A DNA stretch of 64,000 nt, from contig NZ_FXWH01000001.1 of NCBI RefSeq assembly GCF_900177775.1, positions 1,302,001 to 1,366,000 on the forward strand, written 5' to 3'. Position 1 is the stretch's first letter; the number at the start of each line of letters is the position of its first letter. Under the pieces are notes generated by a model, which was not told where the DNA came from, made no database searches, and was given only the letters and a program-made list of their open reading frames with translations. Below are positions 35,177 through 45,453 of this stretch, piece after piece. This DNA is from Pseudidiomarina planktonica (GTDB taxonomy: Bacteria > Pseudomonadota > Gammaproteobacteria > Enterobacterales > Alteromonadaceae). The position numbers and the translations under genes were made by a program.

Positions 35177-36661
35177 ATGAGTGCGAATTTTGATACAAAC
35201 GAACGTCCGGATTATGACAAAGTCATTCAGGACATTGCAGACTACGTTATCGACTATAAAGTAGATAGCGACGAAGCGTGGGACACCGCGCGTAACTGCT
35301 TAATGGACACCTTAGGTTGTGGCCTGTTGGCATTGCGCTTCCCAGAGTGTACCAAGCATTTAGGCCCATTGGTTGAAGGTACTGTGGTACCTAACGGCGC
35401 ACGCGTGCCTGGTACCCAGTTCCGTATGGATCCAATGAAAGCAGCTTGGGATATCGGCTGTGTTATCCGTTGGTTAGATTTCAACGATACCTGGTTAGCA
35501 GCTGAGTGGGGTCACCCGTCTGACAACCTGGGCGGCATTTTGGCTACCGCTGATTTCATCTCACAAAACCGCGTTTCCCGTGGGCTTGAGCCGCTAACCA
35601 TGAAGACCGTGTTAGAAGGCATGATTAAAGCGCACGAGATTCAAGGTGTACTGGCGCTTGAGAACAGCTTCAACCGTGTTGGTTTAGACCACGTGGTATT
35701 GGTAAAAGTGGCCTCAACTGCGGTAGTTACCTGGTTGATGGGCGGTAACCGTGAGCAGATCCTTGCTGCCGTATCGCAAGCATGGGTAGACGGCCAGTCT
35801 TTACGTACTTACCGTCACGCTCCAAACGCTGGTTCACGTAAGTCATGGGCTGCCGGTGATGCGACGTCACGTGCCGTGCGTTTAGCTGACATCAGCATGC
35901 GCGGCGAAATGGGCATTCCAGGTGCATTAACTGCACCACAGTGGGGCTTCTATGACATCTTGTTCAACAAGACCAATAAAGACCAGAAACTGAAGTCGAA
36001 AGAAGATGCACAGTTCAAATTCCAGCGTGACTACGGTAGCTACGTAATGGAAAACGTGTTGTTCAAGATTTCGTTCCCGGCTGAGTTCCACTCGCAGACT
36101 GCTTGTGAAGCAGCTGTGACCTTGCATCCGCAAGTGAAAGACCGTCTGGACGACATTGAGAAAATTGTGCTGACCACGCACGAATCAGCCATTCGTATTA
36201 TTTCGAAGAAAGGCGATTTGGCCAACCCGGCTGACCGCGATCACTGCTTACAGTATATGACCGCAGTACCGTTGGCGTTTGGTAACCTGGTAGCTGAGCA
36301 TTACGAAGACGACTTCCACCGTAGCAATCCGATCATTGATGAATTGCGCGAGAAAATGGAAGTGGTTGAAGACGAGCGTTACAGCCGTGAATATCACGAT
36401 CCTGACAAACGTTCTATTGCCAACGCTATGCAGATCTTCTTCAAAGACGGCAGCAGCACTGACCGTATTGAAGTTGAATACCCAATTGGTCACCGCCTGC
36501 GTCGCGAAGAAGGTATTCCGGTACTGGAAGACAAGTTCAAGCGTAACCTTGCAACGCGCTTCCCAATCGGTCGTACCAACAACATCTTCAGCCTGTGTAA
36601 AGATCAGAAGAAGTTGGAACAAACACCAGTTCATGAATTTATGGACATGTTTGTTATCTAA
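35177..36661 (+). CDS. prpD: 2-methylcitrate dehydratase PrpD
   Basis: PrpD dehydrates 2-methylcitrate to 2-methylaconitate or methylisocitrate precursors. The 494-residue MmgE/PrpD-family protein starts [17 protein letters not shown] and has [52 protein letters not shown] and [21 protein letters not shown], all close to enterobacterial PrpD. No acnD or prpF follows, so this organism appears to use PrpD (with an aconitase elsewhere) for the step. ACAAGGAG lies upstream of the ATG. The operon ends in a strong terminator. Confidence 0.96.
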   Translation: MSANFDTNERPDYDKVIQDIADYVIDYKVDSDEAWDTARNCLMDTLGCGLLALRFPECTKHLGPLVEGTVVPNGARVPGTQFRMDPMKAAWDIGCVIRWLDFNDTWLAAEWGHPSDNLGGILATADFISQNRVSRGLEPLTMKTVLEGMIKAHEIQGVLALENSFNRVGLDHVVLVKVASTAVVTWLMGGNREQILAAVSQAWVDGQSLRTYRHAPNAGSRKSWAAGDATSRAVRLADISMRGEMGIPGALTAPQWGFYDILFNKTNKDQKLKSKEDAQFKFQRDYGSYVMENVLFKISFPAEFHSQTACEAAVTLHPQVKDRLDDIEKIVLTTHESAIRIISKKGDLANPADRDHCLQYMTAVPLAFGNLVAEHYEDDFHRSNPIIDELREKMEVVEDERYSREYHDPDKRSIANAMQIFFKDGSSTDRIEVEYPIGHRLRREEGIPVLEDKFKRNLATRFPIGRTNNIFSLCKDQKKLEQTPVHEFMDMFVI

Positions 36662-36682
36662 GCTTCGGCTGCAGCAAACACT

Positions 36683-36712
36683 AAAAAGCCCGGCACTAGC
36701 CGGGCTTTTTTT
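36683..36712. terminator. Bidirectional terminator between prpD and the NSS transporter
   Basis: agcccggc (36687-36694) and gccgggct (36699-36706) form a GC-rich stem with a 4-nt loop, with A residues before and seven T residues after. It serves both convergent genes. Confidence 0.92.
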
Positions 36713-36737
36713 ATGCGTATAAAGCAGCAGTTAAGAA

Positions 36738-38081
36738 CTAACCCTGCCAGATAATGACGAGGATCAGTATTGGGCAGATGAACTTCACGTACCAGGGCCA
36801 GATTTTCCAGAACAGGCTCTTGTGAATTTCCGGTGAGCCTTCCTGCAGCGCTTTTAACAGGAAGTGCTGGCGTAGCACCCAAGTAAGTAGAACGCCGAAT
36901 ACAAGGGCTAACAGAGGCTGCATATAGACGGTGCTGAAGGTAACCACAGCCGTGAACAGCGTGTTGAAGTTCAAAATAATGATGGTGGAGATTAAGGCAA
37001 CGGTTGAACCTACTACCCACACCATTTGTGAACGCGGTTGGCCGGTTTCTTCGCGCAAGGCGTTTACCGGTGCTTCCAGCATAGATATAGACGAAGTAAT
37101 AGCCGCAATAACCATGAGCGCAAAGAAAGCTAAACCAACCCAAAGGCCGCCATTACCCATGGTATCGAACATGGCCGGCAATACGGTAAATACCAGCGTA
37201 TCGGCTGATAGCAAGCTGCCGTTGGCATCGTAAATTTCAACGCCATTATACTGTGCTGCGAACATAGCCGGCAGAATCAGTAAACCGGCTAGGAAGGCCA
37301 CTGAGCTGTCCAACAGAGCTACCCATGCTGCTGTTTTTGGCAGGTTTTCATCACGCGACAGATAAGCGCCGTAGGTCATCATGCAGCATACGCCCAGCGA
37401 TAGTGAGAAGAACGCCTGGCCCATAGCCCGGATAATTAAGTCGGGATCAGAAACGCGGCTGAAATCTGGCGTTAAGTACATCATTAAGCCGTCGGTGGCG
37501 CCTGGCAGGGTGGATATATAAACCGCCATGGCAATCAGCAGCACAAACAGCAGCGGCATTAAGCGCCGTGACCAGCGCTCAATACCATCGGTTACGCCGG
37601 AACGCACCACATAAATGGTAACTAAGGTGAATAGTCCCATCATGATTAGATTGCGTTCGGTACTGAATTCGGTAAGCCACAGTGCTAACTCCTGATAGCC
37701 AAACAGTTCGGCCAAGGGCGCAAACATAAAGGCCAGTAACCAGCCGGAAACGATGCTGTAGAAGCTTAAAATAAGAGCTAATACAATCAGGCCAACAACG
37801 CCACTTACCGCACCAAAACCGCGCCAGAACGGGCGTTTGCTTAAGCTACGTAAAGCCTCAACCGGATTACGCTGGCGCATACGGCCAATGGTGAGCTCGG
37901 CCACCAGCATAGGATAGGCCAGAATCACTACCATAATCAGGTACACCAACAAAAATGCGCCGCCGCCGTTACTGGCGGCCTGGGTAGGGAAGCCCCAAAT
38001 ATTACCAACACCCACGGCGGATCCGGCCGCAGCCAGAATAAAGCCAATTCGAGATGAAAACGCAGGAGATTTCAAAGCCAT
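36738..38081 (-). CDS. Sodium-dependent amino acid transporter, NSS (SNF) family
   Basis: A 447-residue LeuT-fold symporter with about eleven membrane helices. The first helix contains the sodium/substrate signature GSAVGVGNIWGFPTQAASNGGGAF, here given by GSAVGVGNIWGFP; the second begins LLVYLIMVVILAYPMLVAEL. FFSLSLGVCCMMTYGAYLSRD (around 230-250) and the serine-rich segment AAITSSISMLEAPVNAL match TM6-TM8 of bacterial NSS proteins. These carry amino acids into the cell with sodium; tryptophan, tyrosine, leucine and alanine are substrates of known ones, and the present substrate cannot be told. Sodium coupling suits a marine bacterium. It has its own reverse-strand transcript converging on prpD. 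Confidence 0.9.
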   Translation of the reverse strand: MALKSPAFSSRIGFILAAAGSAVGVGNIWGFPTQAASNGGGAFLLVYLIMVVILAYPMLVAELTIGRMRQRNPVEALRSLSKRPFWRGFGAVSGVVGLIVLALILSFYSIVSGWLLAFMFAPLAELFGYQELALWLTEFSTERNLIMMGLFTLVTIYVVRSGVTDGIERWSRRLMPLLFVLLIAMAVYISTLPGATDGLMMYLTPDFSRVSDPDLIIRAMGQAFFSLSLGVCCMMTYGAYLSRDENLPKTAAWVALLDSSVAFLAGLLILPAMFAAQYNGVEIYDANGSLLSADTLVFTVLPAMFDTMGNGGLWVGLAFFALMVIAAITSSISMLEAPVNALREETGQPRSQMVWVVGSTVALISTIIILNFNTLFTAVVTFSTVYMQPLLALVFGVLLTWVLRQHFLLKALQEGSPEIHKSLFWKIWPWYVKFICPILILVIIWQG

Positions 38082-38207
38082 AATTTTATTCTTATAGTTA
38101 AGGTTAAGACTAAGTGATTAACGCAGCAGCTAGCATACTGAAATTCACTTAAATGTCACACGAAACTCCACCGCAAATTACCAATTAAAGAAAATTTAAA
38201 TTCGCCC

Positions 38208-38235
38208 TTGGCATTAAGGAGCACCATGGTATTCT
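38208..38235 (+). promoter_or_regulatory. Candidate promoter of the diguanylate cyclase gene
   Basis: TTGGCA (38208-38213) and TATTCT (38230-38235) are 16 bp apart, giving a start near 38242 and a short leader of about 25 nt without Shine-Dalgarno. A second -10-like TATAAC (38253-38258) would start the transcript two bases before the ATG. Confidence 0.4.
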
Positions 38236-38266
38236 GCTTAAAACAACATAATTATAACGACCGCCG

Positions 38267-40216
38267 ATGCCGAAGATAACAAAGTCACTCCGCTCCCGAA
38301 TCCTTTTTACGCTAACCAGTGGAATGTTTGCGCTCATTGTCGTGGCAGCCTGGGTAACCTTAAGTGTGCAACGTGAGCAAGCTGACTTAGCTGCTCGTGA
38401 GCAATTAAATCATGCCACGGCTATTGTTGCTGACGCTGCTGATTTTATGCTGAATACGCGTAAAAAAGCGTTACAGCAGTGGGCTGAAAATATTCGGCAA
38501 GTAGGTCCGGAACAGGTGTCTTTGGCGAACGAGTCAGCCCTCAAAGTGTTATTCGATAATTTGTTGGTGTTGTCACCCGAAGGTCGCGTGCTTGACGACT
38601 GGCCAATCTTTGAATCCCGGCGCAACGCCGATGCGAGCTTTCGTGACTATTACAAACGTGCAGTGGTGAGTGCAGAAGTTGTTCTCAGCGAACCCTTTTT
38701 GACTGACCCGAACCAGCTACCGCTAGTGAATCTGAGTTACGCAGTAAGAGACGGTCGTGGCGATATTATAGCGATTCTGGTCGGCAGCATGTCGTTGCGC
38801 GATAACAGTTTTCTGAAAGCACTGGAGCGCACGCAAATAGGCCTTACCGGTTATATTTCAGTCATCAGTGCCGATGGTTTGATTATCAGCCACCCGCAGC
38901 AAGACTTTATTATGCAAGCAATACCTGAGGATCGTGAAATCTTCAGAAAACGCGTACTTGCTGGTTGGCGTGGGGTGGTTCATATCGAAGCTCTGCGTGG
39001 CGGTAAATCATTGCAGTCTTATGAAAGCCTGCAAGATAATAATTGGATTATTGCGGGCGTGATTCCGGAAGAAGAAGCCTACGCGGCTGCCGATCAAGCG
39101 ACTCGCACCTTACTTTTAGCCATAATAACCGCAGCTTTTGTGGTGATGATTATTATTTGGTGGCTACTGCATTTGCAGATGCGGCATTTACCCCGCCTGA
39201 CCAATGAACTCTCGCGATTGCAAGCCGGCGCCCGCGCTGAACTGGACCCTATTGGGTATGAAGAAATTGATGCATTGGTGGTCGCTTTTAATCAACTATT
39301 GGAAGACAACCATGTATCACAGCAACAATTGCAGCAACGGCAGGTTTATTTGCAATCCATTCTAGAGGCCTCCAGTGCCGGGTTGTTTGTCGTTGATAAT
39401 AACGGCAAAGCTGAGTTTATTAATTCAGCGGTTGCCCGCATTACCGGCTGGCCTAAACAACTGTTTCAAGATGGCGACTGGTGCAAAGCCATGCCAGCGA
39501 ATGATGCCAAACGTGTATGCGTGATGTGGCAACAAGCATTAGAAGATAAGAGTTTCTTTAGCTTGGATCATCGCTATGTGCGCCCTGAGGGCAATACCGT
39601 GTGGGTGAACTGTCAGCTATATCCGGTTGAGTTTGACCAAAAACTAGTGGGTATGGTGGGCACCATAGTAGATGTCAGCATGCGCTATGCGCGTGAAAAA
39701 GAGCTTATTAACGTGGCGAACGAAGACGCGCTCACCAAACTCGCTAATCGCCGTGGCTACGACGAAAAAATCGAAAAGTTATTTAATTTACATCGCCAAC
39801 AGCAGGTACAAACGGTGCTGTTGTCACTGGATTTAGATCATTTTAAATCGGTTAACGATAGTGCCGGGCATGAGGTTGGCGACTGGGTACTACAGCAATT
39901 AGCAAAAATTATTGTGGGCGAGATTAGAGTGGACGATTTTGCCGCCCGCGTTGGTGGTGATGAGTTTGCTGTATTGTTGCGCGACTGCGATGAAAAGCAT
40001 GCTTTACAGATAGCCGAACGGATTCGCCGGGAAGTAGAAGAGCTGGAACATGAGCACCCGAGTGTAAAAGCGGTAACCATTAGTATTGGCTTGGCTGCAT
40101 CCAGTATTGCTGATGAATACGTGATTGACTGGATACGTCGGGCTGACCGTGCTTGTTACGAAGCAAAAAATAAAGGCCGTAATCAGGTAGTGATTGACGG
40201 CCTCAATGGGGTGTAG
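38267..40216 (+). CDS. Membrane diguanylate cyclase: dCache, HAMP-like, PAS, GGDEF
   Basis: A 649-residue signalling protein that should make c-di-GMP. Helix 1 (about 11-32) and helix 2 (about 283-303, LLLAIITAAFVVMIIIWWLL) flank a periplasmic dCache sensor (about 35-280) with RDYYKRAV and NLSYAVRDGRGDIIAILVGS. A HAMP-like linker, then a PAS domain (about 365-485) with LEASSAGLFVVDNNGKAEFIN and ARITGWPKQLF follow. The GGDEF domain (about 490-645) has DALTKLANRRGYDE, LDLDHFKSVNDSAGHEVGD and the intact active motif RVGGDEFAVLL; RVDD five residues before GGDEF is a complete RxxD inhibitory site. There is no EAL domain. The sensed ligand is unknown. The start codon lacks a Shine-Dalgarno. Confidence 0.93.
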   Translation: MPKITKSLRSRILFTLTSGMFALIVVAAWVTLSVQREQADLAAREQLNHATAIVADAADFMLNTRKKALQQWAENIRQVGPEQVSLANESALKVLFDNLLVLSPEGRVLDDWPIFESRRNADASFRDYYKRAVVSAEVVLSEPFLTDPNQLPLVNLSYAVRDGRGDIIAILVGSMSLRDNSFLKALERTQIGLTGYISVISADGLIISHPQQDFIMQAIPEDREIFRKRVLAGWRGVVHIEALRGGKSLQSYESLQDNNWIIAGVIPEEEAYAAADQATRTLLLAIITAAFVVMIIIWWLLHLQMRHLPRLTNELSRLQAGARAELDPIGYEEIDALVVAFNQLLEDNHVSQQQLQQRQVYLQSILEASSAGLFVVDNNGKAEFINSAVARITGWPKQLFQDGDWCKAMPANDAKRVCVMWQQALEDKSFFSLDHRYVRPEGNTVWVNCQLYPVEFDQKLVGMVGTIVDVSMRYAREKELINVANEDALTKLANRRGYDEKIEKLFNLHRQQQVQTVLLSLDLDHFKSVNDSAGHEVGDWVLQQLAKIIVGEIRVDDFAARVGGDEFAVLLRDCDEKHALQIAERIRREVEELEHEHPSVKAVTISIGLAASSIADEYVIDWIRRADRACYEAKNKGRNQVVIDGLNGV

Positions 40217-40240
40217 AAACTGGTATTTAGAAACTGATGA

Positions 40241-41266
40241 CTAGAAGGTAAGTTCACCACGCAAATTCTGTTGCAGTAGATGCTCTCGTTGCGAACGTGA
40301 CATATCTTGTGACAGCAAGTAGTGCAGTTTGGTCAGCGCCGCTTCAATACTCATGTCGTTGGCGCTCACCACACCAATTTCGGCCAGCGCATTACCGGTC
40401 GCGTAACCACCCATATTTACTTTGCCGCGGAAACACTGGGTGCGATTTAAAATAGTCGTACCGGATTCTATACCACGCTCTAAAGCGGCCAATAGCGCCG
40501 GGTCTTGCGGCGCGTTACCTACGCCATAGCTTTGCAGAATCAGCGCCTTTACCGGTTGCTGCAGCATATTATTAAAAATATCGGCGGCAATACCCGGATA
40601 CAAAGTTACGACACCTATAGCCTGCGGGCTTACTGGCGTCAGTCGCAATGGCTCGTCACTTAACGGAGCTAGCTGGCCTTCGTGCACCACAATTTGAATA
40701 CCGGCTTCTAGCAATGGCGGGAAGTTCGGTGAGGCAAAGGCATCAAAACCATTAGCATCGGCTTTGGTGGCACGGTTGCCACGAAACAGAGTGTTATTGA
40801 AAAATAAACTGACTTCAGGAATAGGGTAGTTAGCGGCTATATAAAGCGCATTAAGTAGATTGGTTTGGCCGTCGGAGCGAAGCGCCGCTAATGGAATTTG
40901 CGACCCGGTGATGATTACCGGTTTACCCAGGTTCTCGAACATAAACGACAACGCAGACGCCGTGTAGGCCATGGTGTCAGTACCATGCAGCACCACAAAG
41001 CCGTCGTAGTCGGCATAGTTGTTTTGAATGTCTTCGGCAATGTGCAGCCAATCGGCTGGCGACATATCTGAAGAATCCATTAAGGGCGCATACTCATGAA
41101 TGGTGAACTCCGGCATTTCTGCGCGAAAGAACTCCGGCATTTTTTGTACGCATTCAGTTAAAAAACCCGGCACCGGAATAAATCCCTGTGCCGATTTCTG
41201 CATACCAATGGTGCCGCCTGTGTAGGCTACATAAATACGTTTTCTGCTCACGAGCTCACAATCCAT
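40241..41266 (-). CDS. ansA: L-asparaginase I, cytoplasmic
   Basis: AnsA hydrolyses L-asparagine to aspartate and ammonia in the cytoplasm. The 341-residue protein has the first active threonine in VAYTGGTIGMQKS (about residue 17) and the second in VVLHGTDTMAYTASALSF (Thr/Asp about 95), plus ITGSQIPLAALRSDG and GKVNMGGYATGNALAEIGV, all near-identical to the E. coli enzyme. There is no signal peptide, which separates it from periplasmic AnsB. It follows sppA by 43 bp on the same strand, the E. coli order. Confidence 0.96.
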   Translation of the reverse strand: MDCELVSRKRIYVAYTGGTIGMQKSAQGFIPVPGFLTECVQKMPEFFRAEMPEFTIHEYAPLMDSSDMSPADWLHIAEDIQNNYADYDGFVVLHGTDTMAYTASALSFMFENLGKPVIITGSQIPLAALRSDGQTNLLNALYIAANYPIPEVSLFFNNTLFRGNRATKADANGFDAFASPNFPPLLEAGIQIVVHEGQLAPLSDEPLRLTPVSPQAIGVVTLYPGIAADIFNNMLQQPVKALILQSYGVGNAPQDPALLAALERGIESGTTILNRTQCFRGKVNMGGYATGNALAEIGVVSANDMSIEAALTKLHYLLSQDMSRSQREHLLQQNLRGELTF

Positions 41267-41309
41267 TTACTAGTTCGGTGGAACCCGCTTTATAGCATTT
41301 TTTCACTAC

Positions 41310-43160
41310 TTAATCAGTAGGGCAGAGTTCACAAAGTGCATAAATGCCTTGTGGATCGTTGAATTTGTCGAGCATTTCAACTTCACGCCAAACCCGGTAA
41401 ATACTTTGTTTTACCAATCCACGTTGTGGTTGCTGGGCTGGTTCTGGTAACCAAACTGCGGCTTTACCGAAGAGTTCCTTGAAGAACATTTCTTTGGCAG
41501 ACAGTTCCGGCTCTACCGGGGCAACCCGATAGTCATCCAATTCAGCTAAACGCGCCGCTGCCAATACCGCATCATTCAAGTTACCCAGTGAATCTACCAG
41601 GCCAAGTTCCTGTGCTTTGCTGCCGGTCCAAACGCGACCCTGAGCCACTTCATGAACAGCGTCAAAACTCATTTCGCGACTTTCAGCAACCAAGGACACA
41701 AAGTCTTTATAGAATTTTTCAATGTTACTTTGCACCAGCTGCTTGGCACTGTCAGACAGTTCGCGAGTTGGGTTTAGGTACGGGTATTCTGTCGTTCTGA
41801 AGCCGTCACTATTAATACCAAGCTCTGCCAGACTGTCTTCCAGGGTGAAGAACATACCGAATACACCAATCGAGCCGGTAATAGTGGTTGGTGCTGCCCA
41901 GATTTCGTCTGCACTTGCTGCTATCCAGTAACCACCAGATGCTGCCACTGTGCTCATAGAAGCCACCACCGGAATGCCGGCTTGTTGTAATTGCAGTACT
42001 TCCTGACGAATAATCTCAGAGGCAAAACCGCTACCACCAGGGCTGTCGATACGAAGTACCACAGCTTTGGTATTTTCATTCAAACGGGCGTTACGAAGTA
42101 GCTCTGCGGTGCTGTCACCACCAATAATACCTGGCTTGTGATAACCGTCCATAATCACACCACGGGCGTGAATAAGCGCAATAGTTGGCTTCGAACTACC
42201 GCCCAGTTGTGGTGCATCATTCGTTGCTTCCAGATAGCTCAGGAAGTTAATGTTCTTATAGCTCTCTTTTTCTTCATCGAAGCCCGACAAGTTAATGAGC
42301 TCAGTACGAATTTCTTCCCGGGTTTTTAATGCATCTACTAGTTTGGTTTGCACAGCGAAAGCCGCGCTGTCGGCATCGGCTGCTTCATACAGCGCCATAA
42401 AGTCTTCTAAATCGCCTTGTAATAAACGTGGCTCAATAGCTCGATGCGCGGTTAAATCGTCTTTAAATGCGTCCCACAACGCCATATAGAGTTCGCTGTT
42501 GGCCTCACGTGCTTCGTCAGACATGTCATTGCGGGTGTAGGGCTCAACCGCTGACTTGTACGCACCAGCTTTAAATACATGCGAGTTCACTTTAAGTTTT
42601 GCCAGCATGTCTTTGAAGTACAACTGATAGTAACCAAAACCTTGCAGATCAACGCCGCCGAGCGGGTTCAGGTAGACCTTATCAGCATGAGCAGCCAGGT
42701 AATATTGCGACTGTGAGTAGTAATCACCAACGGCAATAATAGGTTTACCAGATTGACGGAACTCATCGAGAGCGGCACCAATAGCCTGCAATTTATTAAC
42801 ACCACCGCCCCGGAGATTTTCCAGATTCAGCAGCAGGGCGCCAATACTGTCATCGGTTTGGGCACGTTTAATAGAATTTAGAATATCGCTTAGCAATACT
42901 TCAGGATTTTCGGGTTGACCGCCAAAGGTTTCTTCAAAGAAAGCTTCCACCGGATCGACATAAGTTTTTTCTTCAACAATAACGCCTTGTGGGTTAAGCA
43001 CTAGAATAGCGTTATCCGGCACCACAATAGGGTCTTCTTCGCTGGTCAGGGCAATAATAATTAGTGCCAGAACGAAAAAGAAAACCAAGTTTACGATCAC
43101 TTTGCGTGTGCCGTTTAAGACTCGCCATAGCTGACTGAAAGTTGACGATACTGCGCCCAT
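41310..43160 (-). CDS. sppA: Signal peptide peptidase SppA (protease IV), 67 kDa type
   Basis: SppA degrades cleaved signal peptides in the inner membrane, active site to the periplasm. The 616 residues hold one N-terminal membrane helix (about 21-40, VIVNLVFFFVLALIIIAL), then two tandem ClpP-fold domains. The catalytic Lys is in VFKAGAYKSAVEPYTRNDM (about 200) and the Ser in STVAASGGYWIAASADEIW (about 405), the split Ser-Lys dyad of the long form. RIDSPGGSGFASEII and ITGSIGVFGM complete the active site. It is divergent from the ydjA-type nitroreductase. Confidence 0.96.
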   Translation of the reverse strand: MGAVSSTFSQLWRVLNGTRKVIVNLVFFFVLALIIIALTSEEDPIVVPDNAILVLNPQGVIVEEKTYVDPVEAFFEETFGGQPENPEVLLSDILNSIKRAQTDDSIGALLLNLENLRGGGVNKLQAIGAALDEFRQSGKPIIAVGDYYSQSQYYLAAHADKVYLNPLGGVDLQGFGYYQLYFKDMLAKLKVNSHVFKAGAYKSAVEPYTRNDMSDEAREANSELYMALWDAFKDDLTAHRAIEPRLLQGDLEDFMALYEAADADSAAFAVQTKLVDALKTREEIRTELINLSGFDEEKESYKNINFLSYLEATNDAPQLGGSSKPTIALIHARGVIMDGYHKPGIIGGDSTAELLRNARLNENTKAVVLRIDSPGGSGFASEIIRQEVLQLQQAGIPVVASMSTVAASGGYWIAASADEIWAAPTTITGSIGVFGMFFTLEDSLAELGINSDGFRTTEYPYLNPTRELSDSAKQLVQSNIEKFYKDFVSLVAESREMSFDAVHEVAQGRVWTGSKAQELGLVDSLGNLNDAVLAAARLAELDDYRVAPVEPELSAKEMFFKELFGKAAVWLPEPAQQPQRGLVKQSIYRVWREVEMLDKFNDPQGIYALCELCPTD

Positions 43161-43341
43161 GAAATACCTACTTGTGGCTTTTATACGATAGTTGTTAGCA
43201 TAACGAAACGGGCCGCTTTAAACCAGTCTTACTATGTAACAGAGCGTGATCTTTATCAGCTTGTACAGGTGCTGTTCTTTGTCTGGGTTTGGAAGCCTGA
43301 TAGACTGATTGCAAGTCTCAATTAGAAGTAGATACAAAACC

Positions 43342-43923
43342 ATGGATGCTTTGGAATTATTAGTGACACGCTCGTCGATGCCGCGCTTAATGGAGCCGGG
43401 CCCAACACGCGAGCAGCTCGCAATTATTGAAGCGGCCGCATTGCGCGCGCCGGATCATATGCAGCTTACCCCATACCGCTTTTATGGATACCGCGGTGAT
43501 GGCCGGCAACAGCTTAGCCAGCTCTTTGCTACCGCTTCAAAGGCGCGCGGCGACGACGAGGTGGCCGTGAATCATGCCGCTCAATTACCGTTTCGTGCAC
43601 CCGTACTGATAGCGGCGGTGATGCAGCATCAACCACATGACAAAGTGCCGTGGGTAGAGCAAATTTGTAGTACCGCAGCGGCAGTCATGGCTATGCAACA
43701 AGCATGTTTTGCACAAGGGCTGGGGGCCATTTGGCGTACCGGCTGGTTAGCTCAGGATGAATTCGTGCGAACTGAATTAGGATTGGCAGAAGACGATGAA
43801 CTGATTGGTTTTTTGTATGTAGGAACGCCTGCGGTTCCAACGCCGATTAAGCCAGCGCGGGAAGCCTCAGGAGTTTTTCAGTGGTTTGATTCAACGAGTA
43901 AAGGTGAATCTGGCGCTGATTAA
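43342..43923 (+). CDS. ydjA: Nitroreductase family protein, YdjA type
   Basis: A 193-residue FMN-dependent nitroreductase. [21 protein letters not shown] at the start (quoted to residue 20 as [20 protein letters not shown]) and [19 protein letters not shown] carry the FMN-contacting Arg/Ser residues; [21 protein letters not shown] and GFLYVGTPA are also typical. The physiological substrate of YdjA is not known. Divergence from sppA-ansA is as in E. coli. I chose the ATG at 43342 over an in-frame upstream start with no similarity. Its stop overlaps the convergent asnS stop by four bases. Confidence 0.9.
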   Translation: MDALELLVTRSSMPRLMEPGPTREQLAIIEAAALRAPDHMQLTPYRFYGYRGDGRQQLSQLFATASKARGDDEVAVNHAAQLPFRAPVLIAAVMQHQPHDKVPWVEQICSTAAAVMAMQQACFAQGLGAIWRTGWLAQDEFVRTELGLAEDDELIGFLYVGTPAVPTPIKPAREASGVFQWFDSTSKGESGAD

Positions 43924-43938
43924 AAATCAGCGCTTTTT
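43913..43938 (+). terminator. Terminator spanning the ydjA and asnS stop codons
   Basis: gcgctgatt (43913-43921) pairs perfectly with aatcagcgc (43925-43933) across a 3-nt loop and is followed by five T residues. Both convergent genes end inside the hairpin, so the ydjA terminator is written within the last codons of asnS. Confidence 0.75.
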
Positions 43939-45320
43939 GGTGCACGTGGGAACGGAATCACGTCACGAATGTTTTGCATGCCAGTAACGTAAGTTACCAG
44001 GCGCTCGAAACCAAGCCCAAAACCAGCATGAGGTACGGTGCCATAACGGCGTAAATCACGGTACCAGCTGTATTGTTCTTTCGGTAACTGCATTTCATCT
44101 AAGCGTGCGTCCAGAACGTCTAAACGCTCTTCACGGGCACTACCGCCAATGATTTCGCCAATTCCCGGCGCCAGCACGTCCATTGCTGCTACAGTTTTAC
44201 CATCGTCATTCTGACGCATGTAAAAGGCCTTAATATCTTTCGGGTAGTTCTTCAGAATAATAGGCGCGCCGACGTGCACTTCAGCCAGGTAACGCTCGTG
44301 CTCAGACTGTAAATCGGTACCCCAGGCCACCGGATACTCAAACTTTTTACCACAGTTTTGTAAAATTTCTACAGCGTCGGTGTAGTCCATGTGCACAAAG
44401 TCTTGCTCAATCACTTGCTGCAGACGATCAATAACGCCAGAGTCAATACGCTGCTGGAAGAACGCCATGTCATCAGCACGTTCGGTTAGTACAGCTTTGA
44501 AGGCATACTTCAGCATGCTCTCGGCCAGTCCGGCAATGTCATTCAAGTCAGCAAAGGCTACTTCTGGTTCAACCATCCAGAACTCTGACAGGTGACGGCT
44601 GGTGTTGGAGTTCTCGGCCCGGAAGGTAGGGCCAAAGGTGTACACTTTTGACAGTGAACAGGCATAAGACTCAACGTTGAGCTGGCCGGATACCGTTAAG
44701 AAAGCTTCCTTACCGAAAAAGTCCTGTGCGTAATCTATCTGGCCGTTATCTTTCTTCGGGATATTCATCATGTCCAGCGTCGACACTCGGAACATTTCAC
44801 CCGCGCCTTCGGCATCGGATGCAGTAATAATTGGGGTGCTCACCCACAGGTAACCCTGCTCATGGAAAAAGCGGTGCAACGCTTGCGACAGGCAGTTACG
44901 AACTCGCATAACCGCGCCAGTTACATTGGTACGGGTACGCAGGTGTGCATGCTCACGTAAATATTCCATCGAATGGCGTTTTGGTGACATGGGGTAGGTG
45001 TCGGGGTCTTCAACCCAGCCATACACATGTACTTTGGTTGCCTGTAACTCGAATGCCTGGCCCTGACCAGCTGATTCGGCAACGGTGCCGGTAACGGCAA
45101 CAGAACAGCCGGTGGTGAGTTTCACGACTTCGCTCTGGTAATTGTCAACTTCGCTTGGCACTACGGCCTGAACGGCGTCAAAGCATGAGCCGTCGTGAAT
45201 GTTGATAAAAGAGATACCAGCTTTAGAATCACGTCGGGTACGAACCCAACCGCGTACAGTGATCTCGCTGCCAACAGCAATCTCGCCTGATAGAACATCA
45301 ACAACAGAAGCGAAAGACAT
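43920..45320 (-). CDS. asnS: Asparaginyl-tRNA synthetase
   Basis: AsnRS charges tRNA-Asn. The 466 residues match the enterobacterial length. An N-terminal OB-fold anticodon-binding domain (about 10-100, [19 protein letters not shown]) precedes the class II catalytic core: motif 1 around [16 protein letters not shown], motif 2 [21 protein letters not shown] (FRAE), and motif 3 [18 protein letters not shown] near the C-terminus. The ATG start [12 protein letters not shown] is preceded by GGTTCCCCC-like sequence without a strong Shine-Dalgarno. Confidence 0.97.
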   Translation of the reverse strand: MSFASVVDVLSGEIAVGSEITVRGWVRTRRDSKAGISFINIHDGSCFDAVQAVVPSEVDNYQSEVVKLTTGCSVAVTGTVAESAGQGQAFELQATKVHVYGWVEDPDTYPMSPKRHSMEYLREHAHLRTRTNVTGAVMRVRNCLSQALHRFFHEQGYLWVSTPIITASDAEGAGEMFRVSTLDMMNIPKKDNGQIDYAQDFFGKEAFLTVSGQLNVESYACSLSKVYTFGPTFRAENSNTSRHLSEFWMVEPEVAFADLNDIAGLAESMLKYAFKAVLTERADDMAFFQQRIDSGVIDRLQQVIEQDFVHMDYTDAVEILQNCGKKFEYPVAWGTDLQSEHERYLAEVHVGAPIILKNYPKDIKAFYMRQNDDGKTVAAMDVLAPGIGEIIGGSAREERLDVLDARLDEMQLPKEQYSWYRDLRRYGTVPHAGFGLGFERLVTYVTGMQNIRDVIPFPRAPKSADF

Positions 45321-45453
45321 GGGGGAACCGGCTCCACTTTATAAATTATGAATAGGATTAATAAGGTCTGATATGTTACCGCGCTTTGCCGCAGACTCAA
45401 GTAATACCTGCACCTTAGCGCAGATATTTATTGATTTAGTGGTTTTGCCCGAA

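Noticed and set aside
36248-36634. 128-codon open frame on the reverse strand inside prpD, and similar long antisense frames inside nrdA, rpsA, rne and holB
   Set aside because: They mirror strongly coding forward frames, have no family resemblance or ribosome binding site, and arise from codon bias.
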